Assembly: GCA_029227035.1 (NCBI GenBank)
Contig: JAQXZD010000120.1
Location: 1-64,000 of the forward strand
Direction of reading: 5' to 3'
DNA: 64,000 bases
Source of the DNA: Lachnospiraceae bacterium
GTDB lineage: Bacteria > Bacillota > Clostridia > Lachnospirales > Lachnospiraceae
Part shown: positions 47,639 through 57,500 of the stretch, one piece after another
How the letters are laid out: each line of letters begins with the position of its first letter
How positions within the stretch are numbered: the first letter of the stretch is position 1
The notes under the pieces: model-generated
Databases searched by the model: none
What the model was told of the DNA's origin: nothing
What the model saw: only the letters and a program-made list of their open reading frames with translations
Position numbers and translations under genes: made by a program

Positions 47639-48247
47639 TCAACCAACCGTTATAAAGTCTTTCATCTTTTCAAAAAGCGCATTCTTTATCCCGGACACTT
47701 TCATGATGTCTTCCACACATGTAAAATCTCCGTTTTCCGTCCGATATGCAATAATCGCCTGTGCGCGCGTCTGTCCGATTCCCGGAATCTCCGTAAGCTT
47801 ATCGGCATCGGCGGTATTGATGTTAATCCTGCCGTCCGATACGCTTTCCATTGTCTCCTCGTAAGACTCCTTCCTCTCCCTGGCTTCTTCTTCCGTCGGA
47901 ATGCACAGCATCTGTCCGTCCTTAAGTGGCTCCGCAAGATTCCAGTATTCCTGCCCCGCTGCCTTCGTAAAGCCTCCTGCGGCCGATACTGCATCGCCTA
48001 TCCGCATACCGCTCTCAAGCTCATACACACCGGGAGCATTCACTTCCCCGCATACATAGACAAGTATGGAAGCATTTTCGCTGCCGACAGTTTCCGTATC
48101 AGAAATTTCTGTATCAGAAGCTCCCGTGCTTTCAGTTTCCTGCACAAAATCCTGCTGTGTGCTGTCCAGATATACTTCCGTCTCCTGCCCACAGCCGGCT
48201 AACAGGCCGATCATCGCTAAAACCGGTATCATTTTAATTATTCTCAT
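47639..48247 (-). CDS. comEA: ComEA-like DNA receptor, lipoprotein form
   Basis: 202 residues. Instead of a plain membrane helix, the N-terminus has a lipobox LLAGC with Cys19. An SLBB-type domain (VYVCGEVNAPGVYELESG, about 65-82) is followed by a variable helix and a C-terminal helix-hairpin-helix domain (ININTADADKLTEIPGIG, then RAQAIIAYR, about 135-165) that binds double-stranded DNA. Expected to hand DNA to ComEC. First gene of comEA-regulator-kinase-GerMN-comEC. Confidence 0.93.
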   Translation of the reverse strand: MRIIKMIPVLAMIGLLAGCGQETEVYLDSTQQDFVQETESTGASDTEISDTETVGSENASILVYVCGEVNAPGVYELESGMRIGDAVSAAGGFTKAAGQEYWNLAEPLKDGQMLCIPTEEEARERKESYEETMESVSDGRININTADADKLTEIPGIGQTRAQAIIAYRTENGDFTCVEDIMKVSGIKNALFEKMKDFITVG

Positions 48248-48254
48248 ATCTCTG

Positions 48255-48285
48255 CTCCTTTTCCTCCGGTCATCCGGGTAAGGAG
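48255..48285 (-). promoter_or_regulatory. Hairpin covering the comEA ribosome binding site
   Basis: In the comEA leader CTCCTT pairs with AAGGAG (outer) and CCGG with CCGG (inner). The right-hand arm is the GGAGGAAAAGGAG purine stretch 7-8 bases before the ATG, so the structure could lower translation. Prediction by eye. Confidence 0.4.
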
Positions 48286-48318
48286 TCTCAATGCACTCTC
48301 TATTTTAACGACTTTTTG

Positions 48319-48347
48319 TATTTATTACAAGTATATTTCATTGACAA
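48319..48347 (-). promoter_or_regulatory. comEA operon promoter
   Basis: Minus strand -35 TTGTCA (48342-48347), 17-base spacer, -10 TAAATA (48319-48324), about 70 bases before comEA. Confidence 0.55.
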
Positions 48348-48357
48348 ATAAAAATTC

Positions 48358-49563
48358 TCAGTTTTCTTCTGCGACTGCAAGAAGCGCCGGTTCCAGAATG
48401 GAAATCATTTCATCCACATGCTTTTTCTCGATAATAAGCGGCGGCACCATACGAAGGACATCCGCTCCGGCGGTAATGACTAAAAGTCCGTTTTCCAGAG
48501 CCTTTGTAACCACTTTTCCAACCGGCAGCTTACATACAATTCCCTGCATCAGTCCCATTCCTCTTCTTGTCTCCAGGAAATCATATTTGCTGACCAGTTC
48601 ATCCAATTTCTGCTCCAGATAAGGTGCAACATTTTTCACATTGTCCACTACCTTCTGCTTTTCAAACTGGTCAAATACAGCAGACACTGCCGCTCCGACG
48701 AAAGGATTTCCACCATAAGTAGTTCCGTGATCACCCGGTGCGAGGGACTTGTCTGCCACCTTCTGCGTCAGGAAAAATGCGCCCACCGGAACGCCTCCTC
48801 CCAGTGCCTTTGCGCTGGTCATGATATCCGGTTTTACCCCGTAATGCTGCCATGCAAACATTTCTCCGGTACGTCCCATACCACACTGGATCTCATCAAG
48901 AATCAGAAGAATATCCTTCTGGTCACACAGCTTTCTTACACCTTCCAGAAACGCCGGTTCCGCCGGATAAATTCCGCCCTCACCCTGTACTGTCTCCATA
49001 AGAATCGCACAGGTCTTATCTGTGACCAGCTTTTCCACACTCTCCAGATTATTAAACTCTGCAAACTTTACTCCCGGCAGCAACGGCTCAAAAGGTTCCT
49101 GATAATGTGCATTTCCGGTTACGGAAAGCGCGCCGAGACTTCTTCCATGGAAAGAATGCTGCATGGCAATGATTTCATGTCCTGCATGTCCGTCCCTGGT
49201 ATATGCATATTTCTTTGCCGCTTTGATGGCTCCCTCAATAGCCTCCGTTCCGCTGTTGGTGAAAAAAATTCTGTCCATCCGGCTGGCTTTCAGCGCTTTT
49301 TTCGCCGCCTCGGCGATCGGCTCGCAGTAATAAAGATTTGACACATGCAAAACCTTATCCACCTGTTCCTTCAGCGCATTTTTGTATTCGTCATTGCTGT
49401 AACCAAGTGCATTTACCGCAATTCCCGCCGCAAAATCCAGATACTTTTTGCCGTCCGTATCATATAAAAAGACACCTTCACCATGGTCTAAAACCACCGG
49501 AAACCGGTTGTACACATGCACCAGTTCCTGATCCGTTTTCTCCATATATTCCTGTTTCGTCAT
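48358..49563 (-). CDS. argD: Acetylornithine aminotransferase
   Basis: 401 residues, class III PLP aminotransferase. FTNSGTEAIEGAIKAAKKYA near 105 (phosphate site), LILDEIQCGMGRTG near 220, and the PLP lysine in TSAKALGGGVPVGAF near 250. Converts N-acetylglutamate semialdehyde to N-acetylornithine. Last gene of argC-GNAT-argB-argD, 2 bases after argB. Confidence 0.96.
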   Translation of the reverse strand: MTKQEYMEKTDQELVHVYNRFPVVLDHGEGVFLYDTDGKKYLDFAAGIAVNALGYSNDEYKNALKEQVDKVLHVSNLYYCEPIAEAAKKALKASRMDRIFFTNSGTEAIEGAIKAAKKYAYTRDGHAGHEIIAMQHSFHGRSLGALSVTGNAHYQEPFEPLLPGVKFAEFNNLESVEKLVTDKTCAILMETVQGEGGIYPAEPAFLEGVRKLCDQKDILLILDEIQCGMGRTGEMFAWQHYGVKPDIMTSAKALGGGVPVGAFFLTQKVADKSLAPGDHGTTYGGNPFVGAAVSAVFDQFEKQKVVDNVKNVAPYLEQKLDELVSKYDFLETRRGMGLMQGIVCKLPVGKVVTKALENGLLVITAGADVLRMVPPLIIEKKHVDEMISILEPALLAVAEEN

Positions 49564-49565
49564 AA

Positions 49566-50456
49566 TTATTCTCCTTTTTTCTCCACGTCACTTCTTATCA
49601 CGGTTCCGATTCCGTTGTTCGTAAAAATCTCAAGCAACAGACAGTGTGCAATCCGTCCATCCAGGATATGCACCCGCGATACACCGTTTTCAATCGCATC
49701 AATACAGTTATTCAGCTTCGGAAGCATGCCTCCTCCGATAAAGCCGTCTCGAATCAGCTCTCTTGCCTCTGTCACCGTCAGCTCCGAAATCTGTGTTGCC
49801 GGATCTTTCGGGTCCTTGTATACGCCTGCAATATCCGTAAGAAAAGCCAGCTTCTCCGCAGAGACCGCTCTGGCAATGGCACATGCCGCATCATCCGCAT
49901 TAATGTTGTAAGATTCGTAATTATCATCCATCCCGATCGGGCAGACAATCGGAAGAAAATCCTTTTCCAGAAGATCAAAGAGAATCTTTGGATTTACCTC
50001 CTTGATTTCTCCCACATATCCGATGTCCTGTCCGTCCGAAAGCTTCTTATCCACCTTCAAAAGTCCGCCGTCCTTACCGCTGATTCCGACGGATAATACA
50101 CCAAGCTCCTGCACCTTCTGCACCAGGGATTTGTTCACGCGGTTCAAAACCATCTCCGCAATCTCCATGGTCGGTCCGTCCGTCTTTCTGAGACCGTTGA
50201 CGAATTCCGGTTCCATTCCAACCTTTGAAATCCATTTGCTGATTTCCTTTCCGCCTCCATGCACGATAATCGGCTTAAAGCCCACCAGCTTCAACAGGGT
50301 AACATCCTGTATTACCTGCTTTTTCAGCTTCTCATCAAGCATGGCGGAACCGCCGTATTTTACCACGATAATCTTGCGGTTAAACCGCTGTATATAAGGA
50401 AGTGCCTCGATAAGCACCTGTGCTTTTTCCATAGCTTCTACATCCTGTTCACTCAT
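49566..50456 (-). CDS. argB: Acetylglutamate kinase
   Basis: 296 residues, amino-acid kinase fold. [15 protein letters not shown] near 30, [14 protein letters not shown] near 63, [12 protein letters not shown] near 200 and [10 protein letters not shown] near 243 are standard. The N-terminal helix ([18 protein letters not shown]) is the arm that builds the arginine-sensitive hexamer in other species, so feedback inhibition by arginine is likely. Confidence 0.97.
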   Translation of the reverse strand: MSEQDVEAMEKAQVLIEALPYIQRFNRKIIVVKYGGSAMLDEKLKKQVIQDVTLLKLVGFKPIIVHGGGKEISKWISKVGMEPEFVNGLRKTDGPTMEIAEMVLNRVNKSLVQKVQELGVLSVGISGKDGGLLKVDKKLSDGQDIGYVGEIKEVNPKILFDLLEKDFLPIVCPIGMDDNYESYNINADDAACAIARAVSAEKLAFLTDIAGVYKDPKDPATQISELTVTEARELIRDGFIGGGMLPKLNNCIDAIENGVSRVHILDGRIAHCLLLEIFTNNGIGTVIRSDVEKKGE

Positions 50457-50473
50457 TTTTATCTCCTTTGCAA

Positions 50474-50935
50474 CTACCGGTTAAACCTGGTTATGTTGGC
50501 TTCATTTAATGTAAAATCATAATAGTTTAAATCTTCCCGGAAGTTCCATCCTGCATCCTTCCAGAAATGATTGCCAAGCTCATTGTCCTTAAATGCAATC
50601 AGACTGACCTTGTTAATCTTTTCTTCCTTAAGTGCCCGCATACAGGCAACCGCCATCGCTTTTCCGATTCCGCGCTTTCTGTAATCCTTGTGCACACAGA
50701 CATGATACAGACAGCCTCTTCGCCCGTCATGTCCACAGAGTATGGCTCCGACAATTTTTCCGTCCGCAACCGCCACCATGCTTGTGGTGGGATTTCTCTT
50801 CAGGAAACGCAGAACCCCTTCCTTTGAATCATCAATGGAACGAATTCCAAATCCGCTGATTCCCATCCACAATTCATATACACTTTCATAATCTTCTTCC
50901 GTCATCACGCGAATCTGATATGTTGTCTCCTGCAT
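50474..50935 (-). CDS. GNAT acetyltransferase within the arginine operon (candidate N-acetylglutamate synthase)
   Basis: 153 residues, single GNAT domain. Acetyl-CoA loop in [20 protein letters not shown] near 83-102 (RKRGIG), then [13 protein letters not shown] and a C-terminal strand. It lies between argC and argB (gaps of 11 and 17 bases), the place often held by argJ, and no argJ is in the cluster. Short single-domain N-acetylglutamate synthases are known elsewhere, so a role in acetylating glutamate is reasonable but unproven; sequence alone is typical of generic GNAT proteins. Confidence 0.7.
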   Translation of the reverse strand: MQETTYQIRVMTEEDYESVYELWMGISGFGIRSIDDSKEGVLRFLKRNPTTSMVAVADGKIVGAILCGHDGRRGCLYHVCVHKDYRKRGIGKAMAVACMRALKEEKINKVSLIAFKDNELGNHFWKDAGWNFREDLNYYDFTLNEANITRFNR

Positions 50936-50946
50936 AGCTCTCTCCT

Positions 50947-52005
50947 TTATGGGAAAACAGGAACCATTTCCAGACCTTCGGATTCTTTCAGTCCGAATAA
51001 CAGATTCATATTCTGCACTGCCTGTCCTGCCGCTCCCTTAACCAGATTATCCAACGCACCCATCATAACCACTCTGTGCGTGCGCTCATCAATCACAAAT
51101 CCGATATCTACATAATTGCTTCCCTCAACCCATCGGGTTTCCGGACAAACACCCTGATCCAGCACACGGACAAATTTTTCCTTTCCGTAATACCGGTCGT
51201 AAACTGCCTTGATTTCTTCATAGCCCGGATAGGTACCGTCCGGTTTCCGGTTCAAAGATGCATATTCCGTTGCCAGAATTCCACGGTTCATCGGTACCAG
51301 ATGCGGGGTAAAATTAACGGTGATTTCCTCACCTGCCGCATAGCCAAGCTGCTCTTCAATCTCCGGTGTATGACGGTGTGTCGTGACGCCGTATGCCTTA
51401 ATGCTCTCATTCACCTCACAGAACAGATTCTGTGTCTTGGCTCCTCTTCCTGCCCCCGAAGTACCTGATTTTGCATCGATAATCAGGGTGGACGGATCTA
51501 TGAGCTTTTCCTTTACAAGAGGATAAGCCGTCAGAATCGAACAGGTGGTATAACAGCCCGGATTGGCAACCAATCGTGTATCCTTTGTAATTTTCTCCCT
51601 GTTAATCTCACAGAGACCGTATACGGCTTCCTCAATAAACTGCGGGCTCTTATGTTCAATCTTGTACCACTTCTCATAAGTTGCCACATCCTTAATACGG
51701 TAATCTGCACTCAGATCCACGATTTTCACTTTCTCTAGAAGTTCTTCCGTAAGCACGCCTGCCAGAAATCCCTGAGGGGTTGCCGTAAAAATAACATCCA
51801 CCTCTGCCGCAAGTTCTTCCATGTTGTCATCCATGCATGCCGCATCCACAATCTCAAAAAAGTTTCTGTATACATCTGCATATTTCTGATCGATATAGCT
51901 TCGGGAGCCATACCACTTAATCTCTACATCCTTATGATTCATCAAAATGCGAACCAGCTCCGCTCCCGCATAACCGGTTGCACCAATAATTCCTGCCTTA
52001 ATCAT
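50947..52005 (-). CDS. argC: N-acetyl-gamma-glutamyl-phosphate reductase
   Basis: 352 residues. NADPH-binding IGATGYAGAELVRIL at the start; catalytic Cys in VANPGCYTTCSILTAYP near 150; THRHTPEIEEQLG near 215 and MNRGILATEYA near 245. The ATG at 52005 is chosen because AGAGGA is 6 bases upstream; an in-frame ATG two codons earlier directly abuts that site, and the longer frame to 52122 runs through the promoter. First gene of the arginine operon. Confidence 0.96.
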   Translation of the reverse strand: MIKAGIIGATGYAGAELVRILMNHKDVEIKWYGSRSYIDQKYADVYRNFFEIVDAACMDDNMEELAAEVDVIFTATPQGFLAGVLTEELLEKVKIVDLSADYRIKDVATYEKWYKIEHKSPQFIEEAVYGLCEINREKITKDTRLVANPGCYTTCSILTAYPLVKEKLIDPSTLIIDAKSGTSGAGRGAKTQNLFCEVNESIKAYGVTTHRHTPEIEEQLGYAAGEEITVNFTPHLVPMNRGILATEYASLNRKPDGTYPGYEEIKAVYDRYYGKEKFVRVLDQGVCPETRWVEGSNYVDIGFVIDERTHRVVMMGALDNLVKGAAGQAVQNMNLLFGLKESEGLEMVPVFP

Positions 52006-52037
52006 ATTCATTCCTCTTTTCCTGTATTTACTATAAC

Positions 52038-52066
52038 AATATAGTACACCTTCCCTCTCTCGTAAA
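52038..52066 (-). promoter_or_regulatory. argC promoter
   Basis: Minus strand -35 TTTACG (52061-52066), 17-base spacer, -10 TATATT (52038-52043). Divergent from the argG promoter; the whole gap is strongly AT-rich. Confidence 0.5.
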
Positions 52067-52121
52067 GAGCAAATATTCACAAATTTTTGTATATTTATGC
52101 AAAAATGTGTATATTTTTTCA

Positions 52122-52151
52122 CTTGAATAATAAATAAGAATGTTGTATAGT
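52122..52151 (+). promoter_or_regulatory. argG promoter with ARG-box-like operator
   Basis: -35 TTGAAT (52123-52128), 17-base spacer, -10 TATAGT (52146-52151). The -35 lies in CTTGAATAATAAATAAG (52122-52138), which resembles an ArgR/AhrC half-palindrome (CTTGAAT with a weaker right half). Arginine repression of argG and argC from this gap is expected. No T-box or riboswitch was recognised. Confidence 0.5.
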
Positions 52152-52184
52152 CTTAATTAAGATATATAGAAAGGAAGAATACTT

Positions 52185-53414
52185 ATGAAAGAAAAAGTTG
52201 TTTTAGCTTACTCCGGTGGTCTGGATACCACCGCAATCATACCGTGGTTAAAGGAGAATTATGACTATGACGTAGTCTGCTGCTGTGTAAACTGCGGACA
52301 GGGAAACGAACTGGATGGTCTTGAAGAGAGAGCCAAATTATCCGGCGCTGCCAAATTATATATTGAAGATATTACCGACGAATTCTGCGAGGATTACATC
52401 ATGCCTTGTGTTCAGGCCGATGCCGTATACGAGAACAAGTATCTTCTCGGAACCTCCATGGCTCGTCCGGGAATCGCCAAGAAGCTGGTTGAAATTGCCA
52501 GAAAAGAAGGCGCTGTTGCCATCTGCCACGGCGCAACCGGAAAAGGAAACGACCAGATTCGTTTTGAGTTAAGCATCAAGGCCCTTGCCCCGGATATCAA
52601 GATTATTGCTCCATGGCGCGATGATAAGTGGAAAATGGATTCCCGTGAATCTGAGATTGAATATTGTAAGGCACACGGCATTGACCTTCCGTTTGCTGCA
52701 GACAGCAGCTACAGCCGTGACAGAAACCTCTGGCACATCAGCCACGAAGGACTGGAACTGGAGGATCCTGCCAACGAGCCGAATTATGAGCATCTTCTGG
52801 TTCTTGGTGTATCTCCGGAGAAAGCACCGGATGAAGGCGAATATGTCACCATGACCTTTGAAAAAGGTGTTCCGACCAGCGTAAACGGTAAGAAAATGAA
52901 AGTCGCTGATATCATTACCGAACTGAACCGTCTTGGCGGCAAACACGGAATCGGTATCATTGATATCGTCGAGAACCGTGTTGTTGGTATGAAATCCCGC
53001 GGTGTCTATGAGACTCCGGGCGGAACAATTCTTATGGAAGCTCACCGTCAGCTCGAAGAACTTGTTCTTGACCGTGATACCATGACCGTTAAGAAAGATA
53101 TGGGAAATAAACTTGCACAGGTTGTATACGAAGGAAAGTGGTTCACTCCTCTGCGTGAAGCAATTCAGGCATTTGTAACATCCACACAGGAGTATGTAAC
53201 CGGCGAAGTAAAGTTCAAGCTGTACAAGGGCAATATCATCAAGGCCGGAACAACTTCCCCATACTCTCTGTATAATGAATCCCTCGCCAGCTTCACAACC
53301 GGTGATCTCTATGACCACCATGATGCAGACGGCTTCATTACACTGTTCGGTCTTCCTCTCAAGGTTCGTGCAATGAAAAAGCTTGAAATTGAAAAGAACG
53401 GCTTATCACAGTAG
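52185..53414 (+). CDS. argG: Argininosuccinate synthase
   Basis: 409 residues. Joins citrulline and aspartate with ATP. N-type ATP-pyrophosphatase motif VVLAYSGGLDTTAIIPWL at residues 5-22; CHGATGKGNDQIRFELS near 115; YSRDRNLWHISHEG near 180. GAAAGGAAG precedes the ATG. argH is not downstream; the next gene is convergent. Confidence 0.98.
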   Translation: MKEKVVLAYSGGLDTTAIIPWLKENYDYDVVCCCVNCGQGNELDGLEERAKLSGAAKLYIEDITDEFCEDYIMPCVQADAVYENKYLLGTSMARPGIAKKLVEIARKEGAVAICHGATGKGNDQIRFELSIKALAPDIKIIAPWRDDKWKMDSRESEIEYCKAHGIDLPFAADSSYSRDRNLWHISHEGLELEDPANEPNYEHLLVLGVSPEKAPDEGEYVTMTFEKGVPTSVNGKKMKVADIITELNRLGGKHGIGIIDIVENRVVGMKSRGVYETPGGTILMEAHRQLEELVLDRDTMTVKKDMGNKLAQVVYEGKWFTPLREAIQAFVTSTQEYVTGEVKFKLYKGNIIKAGTTSPYSLYNESLASFTTGDLYDHHDADGFITLFGLPLKVRAMKKLEIEKNGLSQ

Positions 53415-53424
53415 AAATTCCTAT

Positions 53425-53458
53425 AAAAAAGACGTATCCTCATCGGTACGTCTTTTTT
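53425..53458. terminator. Bidirectional terminator after argG
   Basis: AAAAAAGACGTA and TACGTCTTTTTT, a perfect 12-bp stem with a 10-base loop. It ends argG and also overlaps the last codons and stop of the convergent acyltransferase gene. Confidence 0.9.
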
Positions 53459-54459
53459 AATCCCATAAATTTGGGCGTATGTAATTTTAACACCTTTTCC
53501 ACACAGTTCACCAGCTTTGGCTTGGACAAAACATGAACCACCCAGATGCTGAGACATGTCAGTACAAACAATGCAAACCAACCCCAGTCTCCCAGATAAT
53601 CATAAATTCCCGCAAACATCAGCACATCCCGCAAAATCCTATGCAGCATATAAATCGGCATGGTGTGCTGGCCAATGGCAGATATCTTTGTCTGCCCACG
53701 GGGAATCAGAAACATAATTGCCCAGGATATCACAAAAGCTGCAAACATGAGCGCCAGTCTCACAAAAGCCCCGCTCCATACCGTATCCAGTTCATAATAG
53801 GATATGTTTTCATAGACCATGCCAAGCTCATCACTGAACCGGTTTCCAAACGCCAGAATCACCGCGCAGATGATTACCGCCGCCGGCAGAACCACACGCC
53901 TGAAGCCCGGCGTCAATGCCTGCTGAAGTGTCTGCTGATCCATATAATAGCCCAGATAAAAGAACGGTCCAAAGACCAGAATTCTCGACAGACACAGGAA
54001 ATCTCCGATTCCCTTAAAATACCCTGCGGCAAGAGCCAGAAATACGCTGACCGCCAGCACCGGCACCGGTCTGCCGTTTCGAATCATCGGAACGGACAGA
54101 TACCACACTATCATGGCAAACAGATACCATGGTGCCCCGCTCTGGGAAAAGAAGTTAATTTCAGAGAAATCCCGAAACCCGGACAAGGCATATACTGCCT
54201 GTATTACAACCACAAAAACAATATATGCCTTAATCAGATACAAAATCTTTTTGAAATTATACTGCCCGTCCCGGTATATCGTCTTTGCAAAATATCCGGA
54301 CACAAATACAAACAGCGGCATATGAAAAACATAAATCAGTCTCTTAAGCACCACCAGAAAATTTTCTCCGCGAATCGGTAGCAGAAAATGTCCCAGCACC
54401 ACAAGAAAAATCAATACCGCTTTTAAATTGTCAAAAAAGTAATCTCTCTCCTTTGTCAT
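53440..54459 (-). CDS. Acyltransferase family 3 membrane protein
   Basis: 339 residues, about 10 membrane segments. N-terminal RDYFFDNLKAVLIFLVVLGH holds the conserved catalytic His of family 3 acyltransferases, followed by FHMPLFVFVSGYFA, the second signature. These enzymes O-acetylate surface polysaccharides or other glycans. Start is ATG 54459 by similarity; a GTG three codons upstream (54468) has the better-spaced AGAGAG. The very last residues are encoded by the argG terminator, suggesting a recently extended or relaxed C-terminus. Target unknown. Confidence 0.88.
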   Translation of the reverse strand: MTKERDYFFDNLKAVLIFLVVLGHFLLPIRGENFLVVLKRLIYVFHMPLFVFVSGYFAKTIYRDGQYNFKKILYLIKAYIVFVVVIQAVYALSGFRDFSEINFFSQSGAPWYLFAMIVWYLSVPMIRNGRPVPVLAVSVFLALAAGYFKGIGDFLCLSRILVFGPFFYLGYYMDQQTLQQALTPGFRRVVLPAAVIICAVILAFGNRFSDELGMVYENISYYELDTVWSGAFVRLALMFAAFVISWAIMFLIPRGQTKISAIGQHTMPIYMLHRILRDVLMFAGIYDYLGDWGWFALFVLTCLSIWVVHVLSKPKLVNCVEKVLKLHTPKFMGLKKTYR

Positions 54460-54465
54460 CTCGCA

Positions 54466-54534
54466 CACTTGTCTCTCTTTTTGTATTTTTTACAACCTTT
54501 GTATTATAGAACTTTTTTATTTTGATGACAAGTG
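54466..54534 (-). promoter_or_regulatory. Acyltransferase promoter flanked by an 8-bp inverted repeat
   Basis: Minus strand -35 TTGTCA (54526-54531), 17-base spacer, -10 TATAAT (54503-54508). CACTTGTC (54466-54473), overlapping the start codon region, and GACAAGTG (54527-54534), overlapping the -35, are exact complements 53 bases apart. Could be a looped operator pair; function unknown. Confidence 0.5.
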
Positions 54535-54538
54535 CTTT

Positions 54539-57500
54539 TTATCCCAGATAAAACAGTGGCTGCGTAGTCATGTTCAGCTTTGTCGTATTCACATCCTTTA
54601 ACTTATTGTTCTTGATGTCAAAATACAACATGCGGTCGGAATCCTTCAGCCATGACGGCTCATAATATACGTAGTATTCCTCCCCGTTTTTCAAATCCTT
54701 AAACATATGATTCTCGTCCGCCTGGATCGGCTGGTCATCTGAGACACGATATATGGTATCGATATACTCCTTCTTACCACCGTTCATCCGATATACCCAG
54801 CCATCCATCCTTGTTTTTACGGTATTGAAATCCACCGGCGTAAAGGTAACCTTAACCGGCGCTGCATCCTTTTCAATCGAAATACCATCCATGCCATTGT
54901 ATTCCTGTGTAACGCTCATGGAATAACTCTGTTTCTCCACCAGCTCTGCCTCTTCATTGGTAATCTCAATCACCGGAGCCTCATAGGATGCCCGGTAGGC
55001 AGCAATCATGGTGTTGACAAACAGTTTTGTCTCCATTTCCGTCAGATTTCCTTTTTCATCCGTCGAATGACCAACACCTGAATAGAAGATATTTCCTTTA
55101 CTGTAAATATAATAATTGTTTGCCGCGTCATTCGGAGATACACCATAGGTAACCGCTGTTCCCGTTCCGTTACTGTCTTTGCCATCCCATGCGGAATATT
55201 TATGGTCATCACTCAGACAATACCAGACTGTTACCTCCGGATCCTCAACATTAAGCTGATACCACTGCCCATGCGTATCCGAAATCGGAAGCGTATCGCT
55301 GATCTTGTATGGATACTCCGTAATCTCTCCGTCATTTAATTTGGATGCCGTGGTCGTAAGATCATTGTTATTGTTAAAACCTGTTTTTTGGGTAAAATAG
55401 GTTTTATTACATATATATGCTCCCTTTGGATTTTGAACCATATACCGGTACGGAACCTTTCTGTCTATATTTATATTTTTATTGTTCCATCCGAGACGCT
55501 TCAGCGCATAATAGGTAAATCCATGCTTTGCCGAAGAAGAAATCGTATCATAATGATTGTTTTCGGTCAAATTCTGATAGTTAATCAGCAAATCTCTCTG
55601 TTCCTTAGGAAGCTGGTTGCTGACCATCTCATAACGGTTCATTCCCATGAGATCCCGCAGCATGGCATTTGCCGTGGAACCAAAAATTTTCTTCGAATCT
55701 TCAAAATCCAGATATTTCGCGGTCTCATTATACATGGACGTCACATCATGGGTAAACAGAATACTCTTTCCCTGTGCTGCAAAATATTCCAGATATTCCA
55801 CTGCAGCAATTCCGGAGAGATCCGTAGCGCCATACGCATCGCCAAAACCTACAATAATCATATTGTAATCGGCCGGTTTTTTATTTAACCCATTCAGGTA
55901 TTTGATACTGTTTTCATTCACAGGATTTGAATCCGTTATCTCCGACGATGAATCAAAATGAAATCTCGGGCCGGAAAAGCAATTACGGAACTCGCTCCAC
56001 GTTGTGGTATCTATGGAAATCTCATAGTCCACCAGATCCTTATAATACTTCTTAAAACGGTCATTCTTTAAATCCAGTTTTCCGGAATACTTGTTGTCGG
56101 GCTTTGGCATAATCTGCAGAACCTGAATCTTCTTTTTATCTTTCTCCTGTCCCTTCGCTGCGGAGCATCCGGTCTTCACATACCGAACCTGCGGACAGTC
56201 TGTCTGATATACCTCCAGCTTCCACTGCAGCAATCCGACCAGAGAAGCCGGAAGTCTGTACCTGCAGATATTCTCTCCTTCCTTCGCAGTCTTCTCCTGC
56301 AGAACCTCGTCATCCTCAAATTTTCCGTTCCGGTTTGCATCCATATACAGACGATAAGAATATCCCGGCTGATTTACCTGAAATACAAACTGCAGATAAG
56401 ATCTGCCGCCCGACTGCGGAAGATAGCTCTCCGTCTTAAACTCGGCGCTTGTTTCATCTTTCGTTGTTCCGTCATAGAGAACCGGTAGCTCCGTAAACAC
56501 AACATCCTCCGCCAGTCCCTTTCGCACTGCCTTTAAAATCTGCTCTGTCTGCGTTGTCGAGTATACTCCCTTATCCTTTTGGTATTCTTCCACAAACTTC
56601 CAGATATTCGAAGTATTGTCAACCAGACTCTTCGGAAGCTGATAGAGATATCCCGCTGCGACAATCGGATATCCCGCTTTTGCAAACTCCTCCAACTCCG
56701 CTTTCTTTAGCGAACTGATGTCGTTTCCTGCAAAACGAAGCTCTGTGCTTTCTACTTTTTTATTCTTTTCCTTATCCCAAAGGAACTGAACCGAACGGTC
56801 CTTTCCATCTACCTGTATCTCCGGACTTTCTATCATATCTCCGGTATGAGAATAAATCTTTCCGTCCATGGAGTTATCATTCCAGTCCGGAAGCATTATG
56901 GTTGTCTGCTGTTGATTGCCGCTTACATTCTTCAGGGAAACCGTTTTTGCCGCTTTATGATAAGCGCCATCATCCATTCCCAGATAAATCAGATCATAGG
57001 TACTGTTTAAATCCTCTGCCTTCCCGTTGAACTCTGCCGTTGTCTGGTGCGTAATCTCGATTTCTCCGGTATAACCAGGAAGCAGCATACGGACATAAGA
57101 CTCCTGCAGAGTCCACTTCGGCTCATACCTATCTTCTTCTTCCTTTCCGTTCTTATCTTTCATTTTCTGAAGGTCGACACAAGGCTCCAGATCCAAAACA
57201 CGCAAAGTCTGCTCCTGCGGTTCTGTGGAATCCTCAATTCCCAGAATAAACCGAACGGCATCGGACGGATTCGGATCTGTAATCTGCTTTCCTTCTATAT
57301 AATCCTGAAACTCATCAAACTTATCTACATTTGCCAGCTTCTGAATTATATATTCGCCTCGCAGAAGTCCATTGTCTCCCTTGTACGAATACACATGCTC
57401 CAGAGTCCAGTTCTTATACCCTTCATTAGAAGGTGTCGGTGTCATATTATAATTCTGCCAAGCTTCCGCTCCCGACCAGTACGCATACTGCTCAAAGTTC

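Noticed and set aside
52006..52184. T-box or arginine riboswitch in the arg intergenic gap
   Set aside because: The gap is short, AT-rich and lacks a T-box sequence; a repressor operator is the simpler reading.
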